A DNA stretch of 64,000 nt from Gracilimonas amylolytica (lineage in GTDB: Bacteria; Bacteroidota; Rhodothermia; Balneolales; Balneolaceae). The notes beneath the pieces are model-generated. The model did no database searches and was not told the DNA's origin. It was given only the letters and a program-made list of their open reading frames with translations. Within the stretch, counting starts at the first letter, position 1. The number at the start of each line of letters is the position of its first letter. Shown piece by piece: positions 36,828-46,788 of this stretch. The translations under genes were made by a program, and so were the position numbers. The stretch covers positions 188,146-252,145 of the forward strand of contig NZ_PQBS01000037.1 of NCBI RefSeq assembly GCF_002911695.1, in the 5' to 3' direction.

Positions 36828-38255
36828 TCACAAGGTTGCCGTAATAATGCCCCCGGAAAGCCATAGTTCCCTCACCCGGTATTCTAACTGAAAGTAAACG
36901 TTGTCTCTTTGAAGCACATAGTGTTCAAAGGGATAGACATCTGATCTTGATTTTTGCCTGCGAAAGATGAAATTGTACTCAGGTGCAGAGAGGTCGTAAG
37001 AATAAGCCCATTTCATTTCGTTAAGGCTTTTAGTCTGATAAAAGGGAGGACCAAATAATATATAGACCATTCCCATATCCGTTTTCCAACCCTCTTTGAA
37101 GTTAGAGAATAGTTTGTTGGCTTCTTCAACCCGACTGTAATACATAGAGATGGTACTTTTAGCCAAAGAGGAGTTCTCAATGTTGCTAAGCCAGAAGCGA
37201 TCGATGGCCTTTTTGAGCGAATCCTCTTTCTGAATACGTATCAATTGTTCATACTCTTCAGGATCCATGATATAGATTAGGGGTTCAGCAAGTTCTTGTG
37301 CCGATTGAACTAACGGATAGTTTTCACCTTTGATGGAGAAGTCACGGGCTTTGTACAATCTGTCTTTTTCATTCAGATTCTGACCTACCTCAAATCGGTA
37401 GTTGCCTTCCTGAAGGTTATCAAAAACGAACTCAACCGTTACGTTACCCCTTTGCGTCAACTCTCGTTGTGTGGATTGTATCACCTCATAATCCCTCATG
37501 TCGATCCCTTTGTATTCAATGCTGGATGCAGAACGGTTTGTGTAGGTCATGGGAGTGGCTATGGTCGTATCAGCCCTGAACTTAAGGAGCCTGGCATTGA
37601 ATGTGAGGGGTGAACGGTTGTTAGTCGTATTAGCTACCTGAAACTCGAATTTCAGGCTGTCTGCCGTATTATTTACATCATAGGTTGGTATAGGTACAAA
37701 ATCATCGGTATTACCGATGCCTTTGGCCAGTAACCGAATGTTTGTTACGTTCTGTACCCCGTCACTCAGATCGGGTATGGCTGCCGTCTTCTCTCTTATG
37801 ACAAGCTTACCTGTTGCCTGATCCATTACAGAAACGATCACATCGAACGTACCGGGAGAAACTTCATATTCTTTATAAAAGTTATAGAGTTCATCATTCA
37901 AGGCACTTTGCCGTTCGTTTTGGGCTATGGTCTCTTTGAATGTGTCGGAAGTGGACTGACCCGTGTTTGTGTTGATCACTTCAATGTTGACACTGATGGA
38001 TGCTGATAATACATCATCCGCATTTTTATAGATCAGGCTGCTTTTAGGGATGGTACCTGCGACTTTGATCACAGGAATACCCTCAGTGGTAATCACACCG
38101 GCCGGTTCAAACCAAAGTTCCGGAAGTCCCGGTTCATAATCATAGGCTGATCCCCGTTTGATATCTTCTGTGTAGTTATTGGAACAGCTGATGATCACAA
38201 AAGAAGAAATTAGAATGATCATCAGATGCGATCTTTCAAAATTAAATACCCTCAT
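36828..38255 (-). CDS. GWxTD-domain lipoprotein, paralogue 3
   Basis: A 475-residue lipoprotein (VIISC, Cys24) and the third GWxTD copy. RFWLSNIENSSLAKS, EEANKLFSNFKEGWKTDMGMV and ILFGPP are present. The N-terminal part keeps YEPGLPEL. It is a single gene on the minus strand, with the repeat region downstream and pyk divergent upstream. Exact length conservation across the three copies points to duplication followed by selection against indels. Confidence 0.87.
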   Translation of the reverse strand: MRVFNFERSHLMIILISSFVIISCSNNYTEDIKRGSAYDYEPGLPELWFEPAGVITTEGIPVIKVAGTIPKSSLIYKNADDVLSASISVNIEVINTNTGQSTSDTFKETIAQNERQSALNDELYNFYKEYEVSPGTFDVIVSVMDQATGKLVIREKTAAIPDLSDGVQNVTNIRLLAKGIGNTDDFVPIPTYDVNNTADSLKFEFQVANTTNNRSPLTFNARLLKFRADTTIATPMTYTNRSASSIEYKGIDMRDYEVIQSTQRELTQRGNVTVEFVFDNLQEGNYRFEVGQNLNEKDRLYKARDFSIKGENYPLVQSAQELAEPLIYIMDPEEYEQLIRIQKEDSLKKAIDRFWLSNIENSSLAKSTISMYYSRVEEANKLFSNFKEGWKTDMGMVYILFGPPFYQTKSLNEMKWAYSYDLSAPEYNFIFRRQKSRSDVYPFEHYVLQRDNVYFQLEYRVRELWLSGGIITATL

Positions 38256-38361
38256 AATCTGACCTCATCTTTTAAAAAATCAATTCACAATGATTGCAAC
38301 ATTTAAGCTATCTTTAGGCACATTGTAAAAACGTACTCACTCATTTAAATAATCACTCTTT

Positions 38362-39795
38362 ATGATTTCTGCAAGGAGACGAACAAAAATTGTTTGCACC
38401 ATTGGTCCCAGTTGTAATACTCAGGAAAAGATCGAGGACCTGCTTTTACATGGTATGAATGTAGCACGGGTAAATTTTTCTCATGGCACACATGACGATC
38501 ATGCCAAAGTGATCAAATACATTCGTAAAGCCGCAAAAAAATATAAGTACAGTGTACCCGTGTTGATGGACCTTCAGGGACCAAAGATCCGCGTTGGGCA
38601 GATGAAAGATGGGGCTCAGGAATTAAAGACCGGTTCAACCATAAAGATCACGGCAGAAGATGTTGAAGGAACAAATAAAGTGGTTCCTATTGATTATAAA
38701 GGGTTGATCCGTGAAGCCGAAGAAGGAAATACCATTTTACTTGATGACGGATTGCTGGAGTTTAAAGTGACCAAGCAGTTGCCGGATTCCCTGGAAGCCA
38801 AAGTTGTGGTGGGGGGATTACTGAAATCCCGAAAAGGAGTGAATCTGCCAAATGTAAAGATATCAGTGCCATCACTTACTGAAAAGGATATTAGAGACCT
38901 CGAATTTGGTATCAAGCAAGATGTTGATATCATTGCTCTTTCTTTTGTACGGTCGGCCAAGGATGTACGGGATATCATTTCAAGAGTAAGGGCTGCTGGG
39001 AGTCAGGCGTCTATTATCGCTAAGATCGAGAAGCCGGAAGCGCTTAAGGTGATCGATGAGATCATAGAAGAAGCTGATGGTATCATGGTGGCGAGGGGTG
39101 ACCTTGGTATCGAGATACCGACCGAGCAGGTGCCGATCATGCAAAAAATGATCATTGAGAAGTGCAGAACGGCAGGTAAACCGGTTATCACCGCTACACA
39201 GATGTTGGACTCCATGATCACCAATCCACGCCCAACACGGGCAGAAAGCTCGGACGTGGCCAATGCTGTTCTTGACGGAACCGATGCCGTGATGCTTTCC
39301 GGAGAAACCGCTGCCGGAGCTTTTCCAATGGAGGCTGTGAACGTGATGGACCGGATCTGCCGATCCATTGAAGATAACAGGCCACAGCTTTATAACAGTC
39401 TGGGTTACAGGAAGCCGGAATGGAAAGAAAAGCAGGTGATCGAATCGCTTGCCTATTCCTGCGTAACTATTTCCGATAACGTAGAAGCCAGTGCCATCAG
39501 TACCATCACACATTCCGGGAATACGGCCCGCCGAATCGCTAAATTCAGGCCCAAAGTTCCGATCGTAGCATTTACAGAAAATAAGAAAGTACGTCGCCAG
39601 TTGAATCTTGTTTGGGGTGTGTACTCAGTTCGATTGGATGAGCTTTTTGACACGGATAAGAGTGTTAAGATGATGGAGGATTACCTCAAGGAAAACGGAA
39701 TGGTAAAAGAAGGAGACCGGGTGATCGTAGCTACCGGCATGCCAATAGCCAAACGAGGTCGCACTAACATGATCAAAGTGAGTACAATAGAATAG
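38362..39795 (+). CDS. pyk: Pyruvate kinase
   Basis: A 477-residue glycolytic enzyme that makes pyruvate and ATP from phosphoenolpyruvate and ADP. It has the N-terminal RRTKIVCTIGPSC, NFSHGTHDDH, LQGPKIRVG in the B-domain region, catalytic VARGDLGIEIP (about 239-249) and TATQMLDSM (about 278-286). The C-terminal domain is complete. It is cytosolic. It is followed after 20 bp by the SprE/PorW-like gene, probably as one transcript. Confidence 0.97.
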   Translation: MISARRRTKIVCTIGPSCNTQEKIEDLLLHGMNVARVNFSHGTHDDHAKVIKYIRKAAKKYKYSVPVLMDLQGPKIRVGQMKDGAQELKTGSTIKITAEDVEGTNKVVPIDYKGLIREAEEGNTILLDDGLLEFKVTKQLPDSLEAKVVVGGLLKSRKGVNLPNVKISVPSLTEKDIRDLEFGIKQDVDIIALSFVRSAKDVRDIISRVRAAGSQASIIAKIEKPEALKVIDEIIEEADGIMVARGDLGIEIPTEQVPIMQKMIIEKCRTAGKPVITATQMLDSMITNPRPTRAESSDVANAVLDGTDAVMLSGETAAGAFPMEAVNVMDRICRSIEDNRPQLYNSLGYRKPEWKEKQVIESLAYSCVTISDNVEASAISTITHSGNTARRIAKFRPKVPIVAFTENKKVRRQLNLVWGVYSVRLDELFDTDKSVKMMEDYLKENGMVKEGDRVIVATGMPIAKRGRTNMIKVSTIE

Positions 39796-39815
39796 CATGG
39801 ACTTTTGGGCGTGAT

Positions 39816-42524
39816 ATGGGTTTCCGAAATATATTTCTGTGGGTCGTAATTGGAGTCTTGTTTGCCGGATGCAGTATTTCTTTGCGATCGAGCTGGAAAA
39901 ATTTCAATGCCTATTATAATACCTTTTACAACGCTCAGAAGAGTTATGAATCAGGGTTAAATAAAAATGTTAGTCAGCCCAGAGACTATAATCCCCTCGT
40001 TCCGATCCGCATCCATCAACCTCCGGTAAACGCCGGCTATCAGGATTTTGAAAGTGCCATTCAAAAATCAGCCGGTATTTTAAGAAATCATCAGGAATCC
40101 AAGTGGGTGGATGATGCCCTTTTCCTGATCGGCCGTTCTTATTATTATCAACAGGAATATTACTCCGCTGATCAGAAGTTTGATGAGCTATCACTGACCA
40201 CTAACAACCCAGAACTGTCAAAAAGATCAGTGCTTTGGAAGGCAAGGAATTTTCTCGAAATGGGGTTGAATTCCGAGGCTATTGCCTTCATAAGTGAAGT
40301 CCTGAATTCGGAGGAAGATGGTTGGAACCATGAGGAATTAGCGGAACTGCGTACCATTTTGGGGCAACATTTTGTAGCACAGGAAAACTGGTCGTCTGCA
40401 GAAGAAGCACTCAGAGAGTCTGTGCCTTACCTTGAGAGTGAAAGTCAAAAAAGCCGGGGATATTTCTTACTTGGTCAGGTTTATGAGCGCCTTGGTATTT
40501 TGGAGACGGCTTACGGGGTATATGATCGTGTGGGAGATCACTTTACCGACTACAGGCTACAATATCTTGCGCAGCGTAAAAAAGCAGAACTGGCCCGACA
40601 AATGGGCCGTAATGATATTGCTGCAGGTATATTCAATGCTATGCGTCGGGACGATAAGAATGTGGATTATCTCTCCGAACTTGATTTTGAGCTGGCAAGA
40701 ACGGAGCATGAAAGTGGTAATTATGAACGAGCAGAATTACTGTATAACCGGGTTCTTCATGGTGGAGTAACCCCGCCCAACCCGGAAATACGAGCCAGAA
40801 GTTATAACGGTTTAGCCGAGATCTATCGTCATGGTTATGATGATTTCATGATAGCTGCGGTTTATTATGATTCAGCTGCAAGCGTGAACGTTTCGAGAGA
40901 ATTATTACCCGAGGCTTATAATGCTCAGGAACTGGCCGATTCCTTTGGATCGTATGCGAGTTTGAAAAATGAACTTTCAAGACAGGACAGTTTGCTGGCA
41001 CTGGGACTGTTGAAAGATGAAGAACTGGATTCCGTGATCACTGAGATGCGTCGTAATAAGATCCTTGAGCTGCAGCAACAGCAAAGAGCCGGTAACCGGG
41101 ATGACCGATTGGTAACTTTAGATCAGCCGTCCGGAACCGCAGATCCGGGCACCACAGAACGAAATGGATTTCTGAATACCAATAATCCGGAACTGCAGGC
41201 TTCCGTTAAACAACAATTCAATCAGGTATGGGGAAATCGTGCATTGGTTGATAACTGGAGAGTGCAGAGTCTGATGGGATCACAAATTGTACAGGAACAG
41301 TTCACTGAACAGACGGAAGACCGTGAACAAACGATCCTTTTGGATGTTGAAATTGATCTTAGTGATGTGCCATTCACTGAAATGGAGCAGGATTCTGTGA
41401 GACGTAATATTTCAGCGTTGCAGTACGAACTGGGTAATCTGATGTACCTGTCCATGGATATGCCCGACAGCGCTGCATACTACTTTCAAAAAGCGCTGGA
41501 AAATCCTTCGGATGATCGAATAAATATGATCTCTCTTTATTCCCTGACGGAGTTGTATGAAAATGCAGGTGATACCCGAAGATCGATGGAGTATGCTGAT
41601 AGATTATTGCAGGAGTATCCAAACAGCAGCTTTGCCAAAGAACTTATTGGGGAGGGACCTGAAACTGAAGACAGCAGTGATACCCAAAACCTGATTGCTC
41701 AATATAATTCAGTGTCTCAAAACGACAGTCTTTCTTTTTCTGAAAAAGCCGATTCTCTCAGGTTCCTTTCAATGTCATTTTCTGATCATCCGAGATCGGA
41801 TCTCATACTGTATGAATCGATTCAGTTGTATCTGGAAGAAGGGAGTTCAGATTCCCTGTACAATGAAAAGATCATAGCCTGGGACCGGTATAAAGATATT
41901 AAGAGAAATGGAATGGATTCACTTTCCATCGCTGATTCTTTGAACCCGCTTTTATCCGATACCCTGATATTGCGTAGTGACCGTGCACTTGTCGCCGATT
42001 CAACACTGAACCAAAATGATCTGTTAGCCATATTCCCATATCAGAATACGTCTTTTGACAGTGCAAGAAGCCTGATCGATACCTTTTTAAATACCTATCC
42101 AAATTCTGACCTGGCCAATAGGGTAGAACTGCTGCAGGAAGAACTCAGCCTGCCTGAAGCAAGTCAGGATGAGGCTGATCAAGAGGTTGAGGATACTGAA
42201 TTGATGGCCAATGAAACGGACATTGATGATGATGGTTACGTGAATTGTAAAGAAATTGAAAGAGAGCTGAAGTTTAGATCGGGACAGGAATCGATCCAAG
42301 GGTTGATCAGAAGTTCAGGTGAGGTTGGATCACTTACAATTAAATTCAGGGTAAACCATCGAGGATTGGTGGATACTTACGAATTGATCACTGAATCATT
42401 GAGTGATGCACACATTGAAGATCTGGATACGATCATTAAAAGTGAAGTGGTTTTTGAACCAACTATTTATCAGGCGAGATCAGTACCTGTGTTTTGTACC
42501 GTTGTTATTTCAGCCGACCAATAA
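39816..42524 (+). CDS. SprE/PorW-like TPR lipoprotein with TonB-C-like tail
   Basis: A 902-residue lipoprotein (FAGC, Cys19) made mostly of TPR-like helical repeats. The start of the mature region (NFNAYYNTFYNAQKSYE) resembles SprE/PorW, a type IX secretion accessory lipoprotein. Residues about 820-902 (GEVGSLTIKFRVNHRGLVD, then a VPV beta strand) look like a TonB C-terminal-type domain, which is unusual for SprE. The middle (about 400-450, 650-800) is Ser/Asp rich. The 3' end overlaps pyrD by 20 bp. Secretion function is inference; other T9SS genes are not in the window. Confidence 0.7.
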   Translation: MGFRNIFLWVVIGVLFAGCSISLRSSWKNFNAYYNTFYNAQKSYESGLNKNVSQPRDYNPLVPIRIHQPPVNAGYQDFESAIQKSAGILRNHQESKWVDDALFLIGRSYYYQQEYYSADQKFDELSLTTNNPELSKRSVLWKARNFLEMGLNSEAIAFISEVLNSEEDGWNHEELAELRTILGQHFVAQENWSSAEEALRESVPYLESESQKSRGYFLLGQVYERLGILETAYGVYDRVGDHFTDYRLQYLAQRKKAELARQMGRNDIAAGIFNAMRRDDKNVDYLSELDFELARTEHESGNYERAELLYNRVLHGGVTPPNPEIRARSYNGLAEIYRHGYDDFMIAAVYYDSAASVNVSRELLPEAYNAQELADSFGSYASLKNELSRQDSLLALGLLKDEELDSVITEMRRNKILELQQQQRAGNRDDRLVTLDQPSGTADPGTTERNGFLNTNNPELQASVKQQFNQVWGNRALVDNWRVQSLMGSQIVQEQFTEQTEDREQTILLDVEIDLSDVPFTEMEQDSVRRNISALQYELGNLMYLSMDMPDSAAYYFQKALENPSDDRINMISLYSLTELYENAGDTRRSMEYADRLLQEYPNSSFAKELIGEGPETEDSSDTQNLIAQYNSVSQNDSLSFSEKADSLRFLSMSFSDHPRSDLILYESIQLYLEEGSSDSLYNEKIIAWDRYKDIKRNGMDSLSIADSLNPLLSDTLILRSDRALVADSTLNQNDLLAIFPYQNTSFDSARSLIDTFLNTYPNSDLANRVELLQEELSLPEASQDEADQEVEDTELMANETDIDDDGYVNCKEIERELKFRSGQESIQGLIRSSGEVGSLTIKFRVNHRGLVDTYELITESLSDAHIEDLDTIIKSEVVFEPTIYQARSVPVFCTVVISADQ

Positions 42525-43542
42525 GGGCTTTATTGATCTTTTTAGCCAGTGAAGGACCTTCATAGACCATGCCGGTGTAGATCTGTAACAAATGTGCACC
42601 CGCCTCGATCTTCTCAATGGCTGCTTCGGGGCTGTCAATGCCTCCTACGCCCACCAAAGGTTTGTTGCCGCCTGTTATCTCACTGATCCATTGTACGACC
42701 TGTGTACTTCGTTTTTGGATGGCACGGCCACTTAAGCCCCCATTGCCGATCTCATCCAGCAGATTTTTTGGAGTGTTTAAACCATCATGAGTAGAAGATG
42801 TGTTGGTAGCCACATATCCGGCCACTCCATGCTCCTCACAAATTTCGATCAAAGTCTCCAGTGCAAGTTTATCAATATCCACGGTGAATTTAACCAATGA
42901 AGGTTTACGGCCAGCCTGATTCGGTTTAAGCGTTTGGAGGAGATCGCGAAGTGCCTGCGGGTCTTCAAAGGTTTTACCTTCCCCGGTATTTGGGCAGGAA
43001 ATATTAATGGTAATATAATCAGCCACCGACTGGGCTTTTTCGTAACTGTACAGATAATCCTCAAGAGCGGCTTCACCATGAATGGAAGCATCGTTGGTTT
43101 TGGCAATATTGACACCCAAAGGGATATTCAGATCCAGGGTGGAAAGCCGTTCAGTGATAACATCAGCCCCTTCGTTATTTAACCCCATTCGGTTGATCAG
43201 AGAGTGGTCACGCGGAATGCGAAAAGCCCGGGGTTTTGGGTTTCCCTGAGATGGTTTGGCAGTGATGCTTCCCACTTCTACAAAACCAAAACCGAGCGCC
43301 TGCATAGCTTTGGGGGTGGTTCCGTTCTTATCAAAACCAGCTGCCAATCCCACAGGATTTGGAAAACGGCACCCAAATAGTTCCTGTTCCAGGGATGGAT
43401 GCGATGTTTTGTAAACGGCAGATGCCAGTACCTGTAAGAATTTCGAGCGATTGGTCAGAGAGGCTATCCGAAGTCCAAGTTCATGAGCTTCTTCGGCATC
43501 CTTGTTAAATAAAACGGGTTTGATAAGATTTTTGTAGATCAT
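42505..43542 (-). CDS. pyrD: Dihydroorotate dehydrogenase (quinone), class 2
   Basis: A 345-residue membrane-associated FMN enzyme that oxidises dihydroorotate to orotate in pyrimidine synthesis and passes electrons to quinone. Class 2 features are the N-terminal helix region (KPVLFNKDAEEAHELGL), PVGLAAGFDKNG near 60, INISCPNTGEG with the catalytic Ser near 180, and VGVGGIDS near the C-terminus. It is convergent with the SprE-like gene (20-bp overlap). Confidence 0.95.
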   Translation of the reverse strand: MIYKNLIKPVLFNKDAEEAHELGLRIASLTNRSKFLQVLASAVYKTSHPSLEQELFGCRFPNPVGLAAGFDKNGTTPKAMQALGFGFVEVGSITAKPSQGNPKPRAFRIPRDHSLINRMGLNNEGADVITERLSTLDLNIPLGVNIAKTNDASIHGEAALEDYLYSYEKAQSVADYITINISCPNTGEGKTFEDPQALRDLLQTLKPNQAGRKPSLVKFTVDIDKLALETLIEICEEHGVAGYVATNTSSTHDGLNTPKNLLDEIGNGGLSGRAIQKRSTQVVQWISEITGGNKPLVGVGGIDSPEAAIEKIEAGAHLLQIYTGMVYEGPSLAKKINKALIGRLK

Positions 43543-43607
43543 CGGTCAATAATAAGAAAAAACGTTCAAAAAGAGTTAAAGAAGCCTTATAATCGATCGC
43601 CGATATT

Positions 43608-44861
43608 ATGGAAAGAAAACGAGATTACATATTAGGTCTGATAGATCAACTGAGTGATGAAGGAGAGGTAGTTTTTCTTGAATCACAAATGGACGAACAT
43701 CCGTCAAGCAAGAAAAGCTTTCTGGCTGCACGACCATCTGCATGGATCAGATCGACGGGGCGTACAATAACGGTTTACAGTGAAGGCAATAAAAGTACGT
43801 TTGAAGGAGACCCCTGGGAGGCGCTTTCAGAATTTTGTGAGCAGCATAAAGACTGGATGTTCGGATATCTGGGATACGATCTGAAGGATCATCTTGAGGA
43901 TCTAGAAAGCGGTAACGAGCCGGTAACGAATACTCCGGATATGTTCTTTTTCATCCCTGAATTGCTCATTGAGTTCGGAAGAGATCGATCAGTTTTCTCT
44001 CATAAAGGAGAAGTTCCTGATCTTCAATTTGAAACAAGAGGACCAGCCGGGGTAAGTCTTCAACTGAGCAAAAGTATAGACCGGAAACATTATGAGGAAA
44101 CCATTCGGCTTGCTCAGAATGATATCTATGAAGGGGAATATTATGAGATCAATCTATCTCATCCCCTTGAATTTGACTTTGAAGGCCACGGGCTGGAATT
44201 GTATGAAAAAATGAGAATGCTGGGTCCGGTTCCCTTTGGTGCTTACATGAGTTTTGATGGGATTGAGGTATGCAGTTCGTCTCCTGAACGGTTTTTAGCG
44301 AGAAGAGGAAACAAAGTCTGGTCGCAGCCTATCAAAGGAACCGCCCCCAGGGAAGGAGGGGTGGAATCGGCCCGAAAACTCTCAGAGTCTGAAAAAGAAC
44401 GGGCAGAAAACCTGATGATCGTAGATCTGGTGCGAAATGACCTTAACAGGGTGGCTAAAAAGGGTACCGTTCAGGTTTCAAAATTGTTTGAGATCCAGAG
44501 TTTTGAAACGGTGTACCAAATGGTATCCACCATTGAATGTGAAGTCCCTGAGTCGGCTGACAGTATAGAACTGATCAAAGCTTGTTTCCCTATGGGCTCC
44601 ATGACCGGTGCCCCAAAGATCGCGGCCATGAAAGCGATCGACCACTATGAAACCTACCGCAGAGGGATCTATTCGGGAGCAATAGGTTACTTTAAGCCAA
44701 ATGGGGATTTTGACCTGAATGTGGTGATCAGAACCGCTCTTATAGATGGAAGTAAATTGGTATATCCTGTGGGGGGAGCCATTACAAGTGATTCTATTCC
44801 GGAACAGGAATGGGAAGAAACCATACTGAAAGCAAAAGCCATTACAAATTTATTGTCCTGA
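43608..44861 (+). CDS. pabB: Aminodeoxychorismate synthase component I
   Basis: A 417-residue chorismate-binding enzyme that forms 4-amino-4-deoxychorismate for folate synthesis. The decisive motif is PIKGTAPR with K243: PabB has Lys here where anthranilate synthase TrpE has Ala. Other segments are GEYYEINLS, SSPERFL, LMIVDLVRNDL and GSMTGAPKI. The glutaminase partner PabA is not nearby. The protein is cytosolic. It is separated by 79 bp from the next gene. Confidence 0.9.
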   Translation: MERKRDYILGLIDQLSDEGEVVFLESQMDEHPSSKKSFLAARPSAWIRSTGRTITVYSEGNKSTFEGDPWEALSEFCEQHKDWMFGYLGYDLKDHLEDLESGNEPVTNTPDMFFFIPELLIEFGRDRSVFSHKGEVPDLQFETRGPAGVSLQLSKSIDRKHYEETIRLAQNDIYEGEYYEINLSHPLEFDFEGHGLELYEKMRMLGPVPFGAYMSFDGIEVCSSSPERFLARRGNKVWSQPIKGTAPREGGVESARKLSESEKERAENLMIVDLVRNDLNRVAKKGTVQVSKLFEIQSFETVYQMVSTIECEVPESADSIELIKACFPMGSMTGAPKIAAMKAIDHYETYRRGIYSGAIGYFKPNGDFDLNVVIRTALIDGSKLVYPVGGAITSDSIPEQEWEETILKAKAITNLLS

Positions 44862-44940
44862 TAAGGAATTTCCTGAATGAAGCTCTGATAATTAAAGTTA
44901 TAAGGGGAAAGAATAAAATTCATTTCAGAGTAATAACAGT

Positions 44941-46428
44941 ATGAGAGCAAGTACCCTTGGTGAGTTGAAAGAAAGTGGCTGGAAATCGATATCCGTAAAA
45001 GACGAGATACGGCAGAACCTGATCAAAATGATCCGCAACAAAGAAGAATTGTTTCCCGGAATATTAGGGTATGAGAAGACCGTACTCCCGCAAATACAAC
45101 ATGCCTTGCTTTCAAAACATGATATGATCCTTCTGGGATTACGAGGGCAGGCCAAGACGCGGATCCTTCGCATGCTGGTACAGTTCATGGATGAATATAT
45201 ACCGGTTGTTAAAGGATCAGAGATCAATGACGACCCGATGAACCCACTCTCAAAATATGCCAAAGACCTTATTGCCGAACAAGGAGATGATACCCCGATC
45301 GACTGGTTACACAGATCCTATCGTTATGGAGAAAAACTTGCCACTCCGGATACCTCAGTGGCAGACCTGATCGGGGATATTGACCCCATCAAAGCAGCTA
45401 CAAAAAAACTTACATTGGCCGATCAGAGCGTGATCAATTTTGGGTTGATCCCAAGAACGAATCGGGGACTGTTTGTGATCAACGAGTTACCGGATCTTCA
45501 ACCGAGGATTCAAGTGGCGTTGTTGAATATTATGCAGGAGCGGGATATTCAGATCAGGGGATTTAATGTACGTATCCCCATGGACGTGGCCATGGCTTTC
45601 TCTGCCAATCCTGAGGATTATACAAACCGTGGAAATATCATCACGCCATTGAAAGACCGGATCGATTCACAGATTATCACGCATTATCCCAAAGAACTTG
45701 GAACCGGTGTAGCGATCACCCGGCAGGAAGCCTGGCAGGAGCGCCCATCAGGTATTAAGATCCACATACCGGAATTTGTTCGTGAGATCGTGGAAAAAGC
45801 TGCTTTTGAAGCTCGCGATTCAGAATATGTGGACCAAAAGAGTGGGGTGTCAACACGTATGACCATCACTGCTTTAGAGCAGGTCGTATCGTCTGCAGAG
45901 CGGCGAGCAATTTTGAATGATGAATCTGAAACCACCGTTCGCATAGCCGATCTGTTTCATATGGTTCCGGCCCTTACCGGAAAAATAGAATTAGTGTATG
46001 AAGGTGAGCAGGAGGGGGCGATCAGCGTGGCTAAACATATTTTGGGTAAGGCCATCAATGGAATATTTAAACGATACTTCCCCGATCCACAGGCAAAAGG
46101 TGAGGAGCAGAAATCGGTGTATAAAGAGATCACCGATTGGTTTGCTAATGGCAATGAGATCAATATCAGTGATACGCTCACAAACAAGGATTATGACAAA
46201 GCATTGAATCAGGTGACCGGATTAGACGCACTGATCTCCAAGTATGTCAAGGACCAACCCGATGATGAGATCAATGCCTGGAAAGACCTGGTACTCGAAT
46301 CCCTGCACCAAAATTCCATGCTGAGCAAGCAGGACCTTGATGATCAGACCTTATACACGGATATGTTGGGTTCCATGTTCTCATCACTCGGTGGTTTTGA
46401 GGATGAAGGCTTTGATGAATTTGAGTAA
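44941..46428 (+). CDS. ChlI/MoxR-like AAA+ ATPase
   Basis: A 495-residue AAA+ protein related to magnesium-chelatase subunit I. The P-loop reads GLRGQAKTR near 68-76, where the last Gly before Lys is Ala. The Walker-B segment is LFVINELPDL, with Asn before the Glu. A sensor segment follows (AFSANPEDYTNRG). The acidic C-terminus ends in EDEGFDEFE. These variants seem to be family features rather than decay, because the rest is well kept. A VWA-domain partner would be expected but is not seen here. The target is unknown. Confidence 0.8.
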   Translation: MRASTLGELKESGWKSISVKDEIRQNLIKMIRNKEELFPGILGYEKTVLPQIQHALLSKHDMILLGLRGQAKTRILRMLVQFMDEYIPVVKGSEINDDPMNPLSKYAKDLIAEQGDDTPIDWLHRSYRYGEKLATPDTSVADLIGDIDPIKAATKKLTLADQSVINFGLIPRTNRGLFVINELPDLQPRIQVALLNIMQERDIQIRGFNVRIPMDVAMAFSANPEDYTNRGNIITPLKDRIDSQIITHYPKELGTGVAITRQEAWQERPSGIKIHIPEFVREIVEKAAFEARDSEYVDQKSGVSTRMTITALEQVVSSAERRAILNDESETTVRIADLFHMVPALTGKIELVYEGEQEGAISVAKHILGKAINGIFKRYFPDPQAKGEEQKSVYKEITDWFANGNEINISDTLTNKDYDKALNQVTGLDALISKYVKDQPDDEINAWKDLVLESLHQNSMLSKQDLDDQTLYTDMLGSMFSSLGGFEDEGFDEFE

Positions 46429-46500
46429 TAAATAGATTGAATTCAGTTGTAGTTAGTGTTATCTTTGAGACCTTTGCAAATTTCAAGCAAGTACAAGACC

Positions 46501-46722
46501 ATGAAAAAAGGAATTCATCCAGATTACAAAGAGATTACAGTTTTAATGAGTGATGGTACTGAGATCCAGACTCGCAGCACCATGGACACCAAAGATGGTG
46601 TTTACCGCAGTGAGGTAGATTCTAAAAACCACCCATTTTATACTAAGAGCAATACATTTACATCTACCGCCGGCCGTGTTGACCGCTTCAAGCGTCGTTA
46701 CGGAAAAGGCGAAGACAAGTAA
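46501..46722 (+). CDS. rpmE2: Ribosomal protein bL31 type B
   Basis: A 73-residue bL31. It starts MKKGIHPDYKEITV and has HPFYTKSNTF and GRVDRFKRRYG. The zinc-binding cysteines of type A are absent, so this is the zinc-independent form. The start is ATG 46501; a longer reading from 46456 adds an unlikely 15 residues. A strong terminator follows. Confidence 0.95.
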   Translation: MKKGIHPDYKEITVLMSDGTEIQTRSTMDTKDGVYRSEVDSKNHPFYTKSNTFTSTAGRVDRFKRRYGKGEDK

Positions 46723-46741
46723 GCTCAGTAAATATTTTATT

Positions 46742-46775
46742 AAAGGATGTATCTTAACCGGTGCATCCTTTTTTT
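46742..46775 (+). terminator. Intrinsic terminator of rpmE2
   Basis: The stem AAAGGATG/CATCCTTT, extended by two further pairs, has a loop and a following T-run. It excludes the ATG at 46747 as a start for the downstream gene. Confidence 0.9.
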
Positions 46776-46788
46776 ATTTAAGTCGGTT

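Noticed and set aside
38980-39513. 177-codon minus-strand frame inside pyk
   Set aside because: It is an antisense shadow of a highly conserved gene with no domain evidence.
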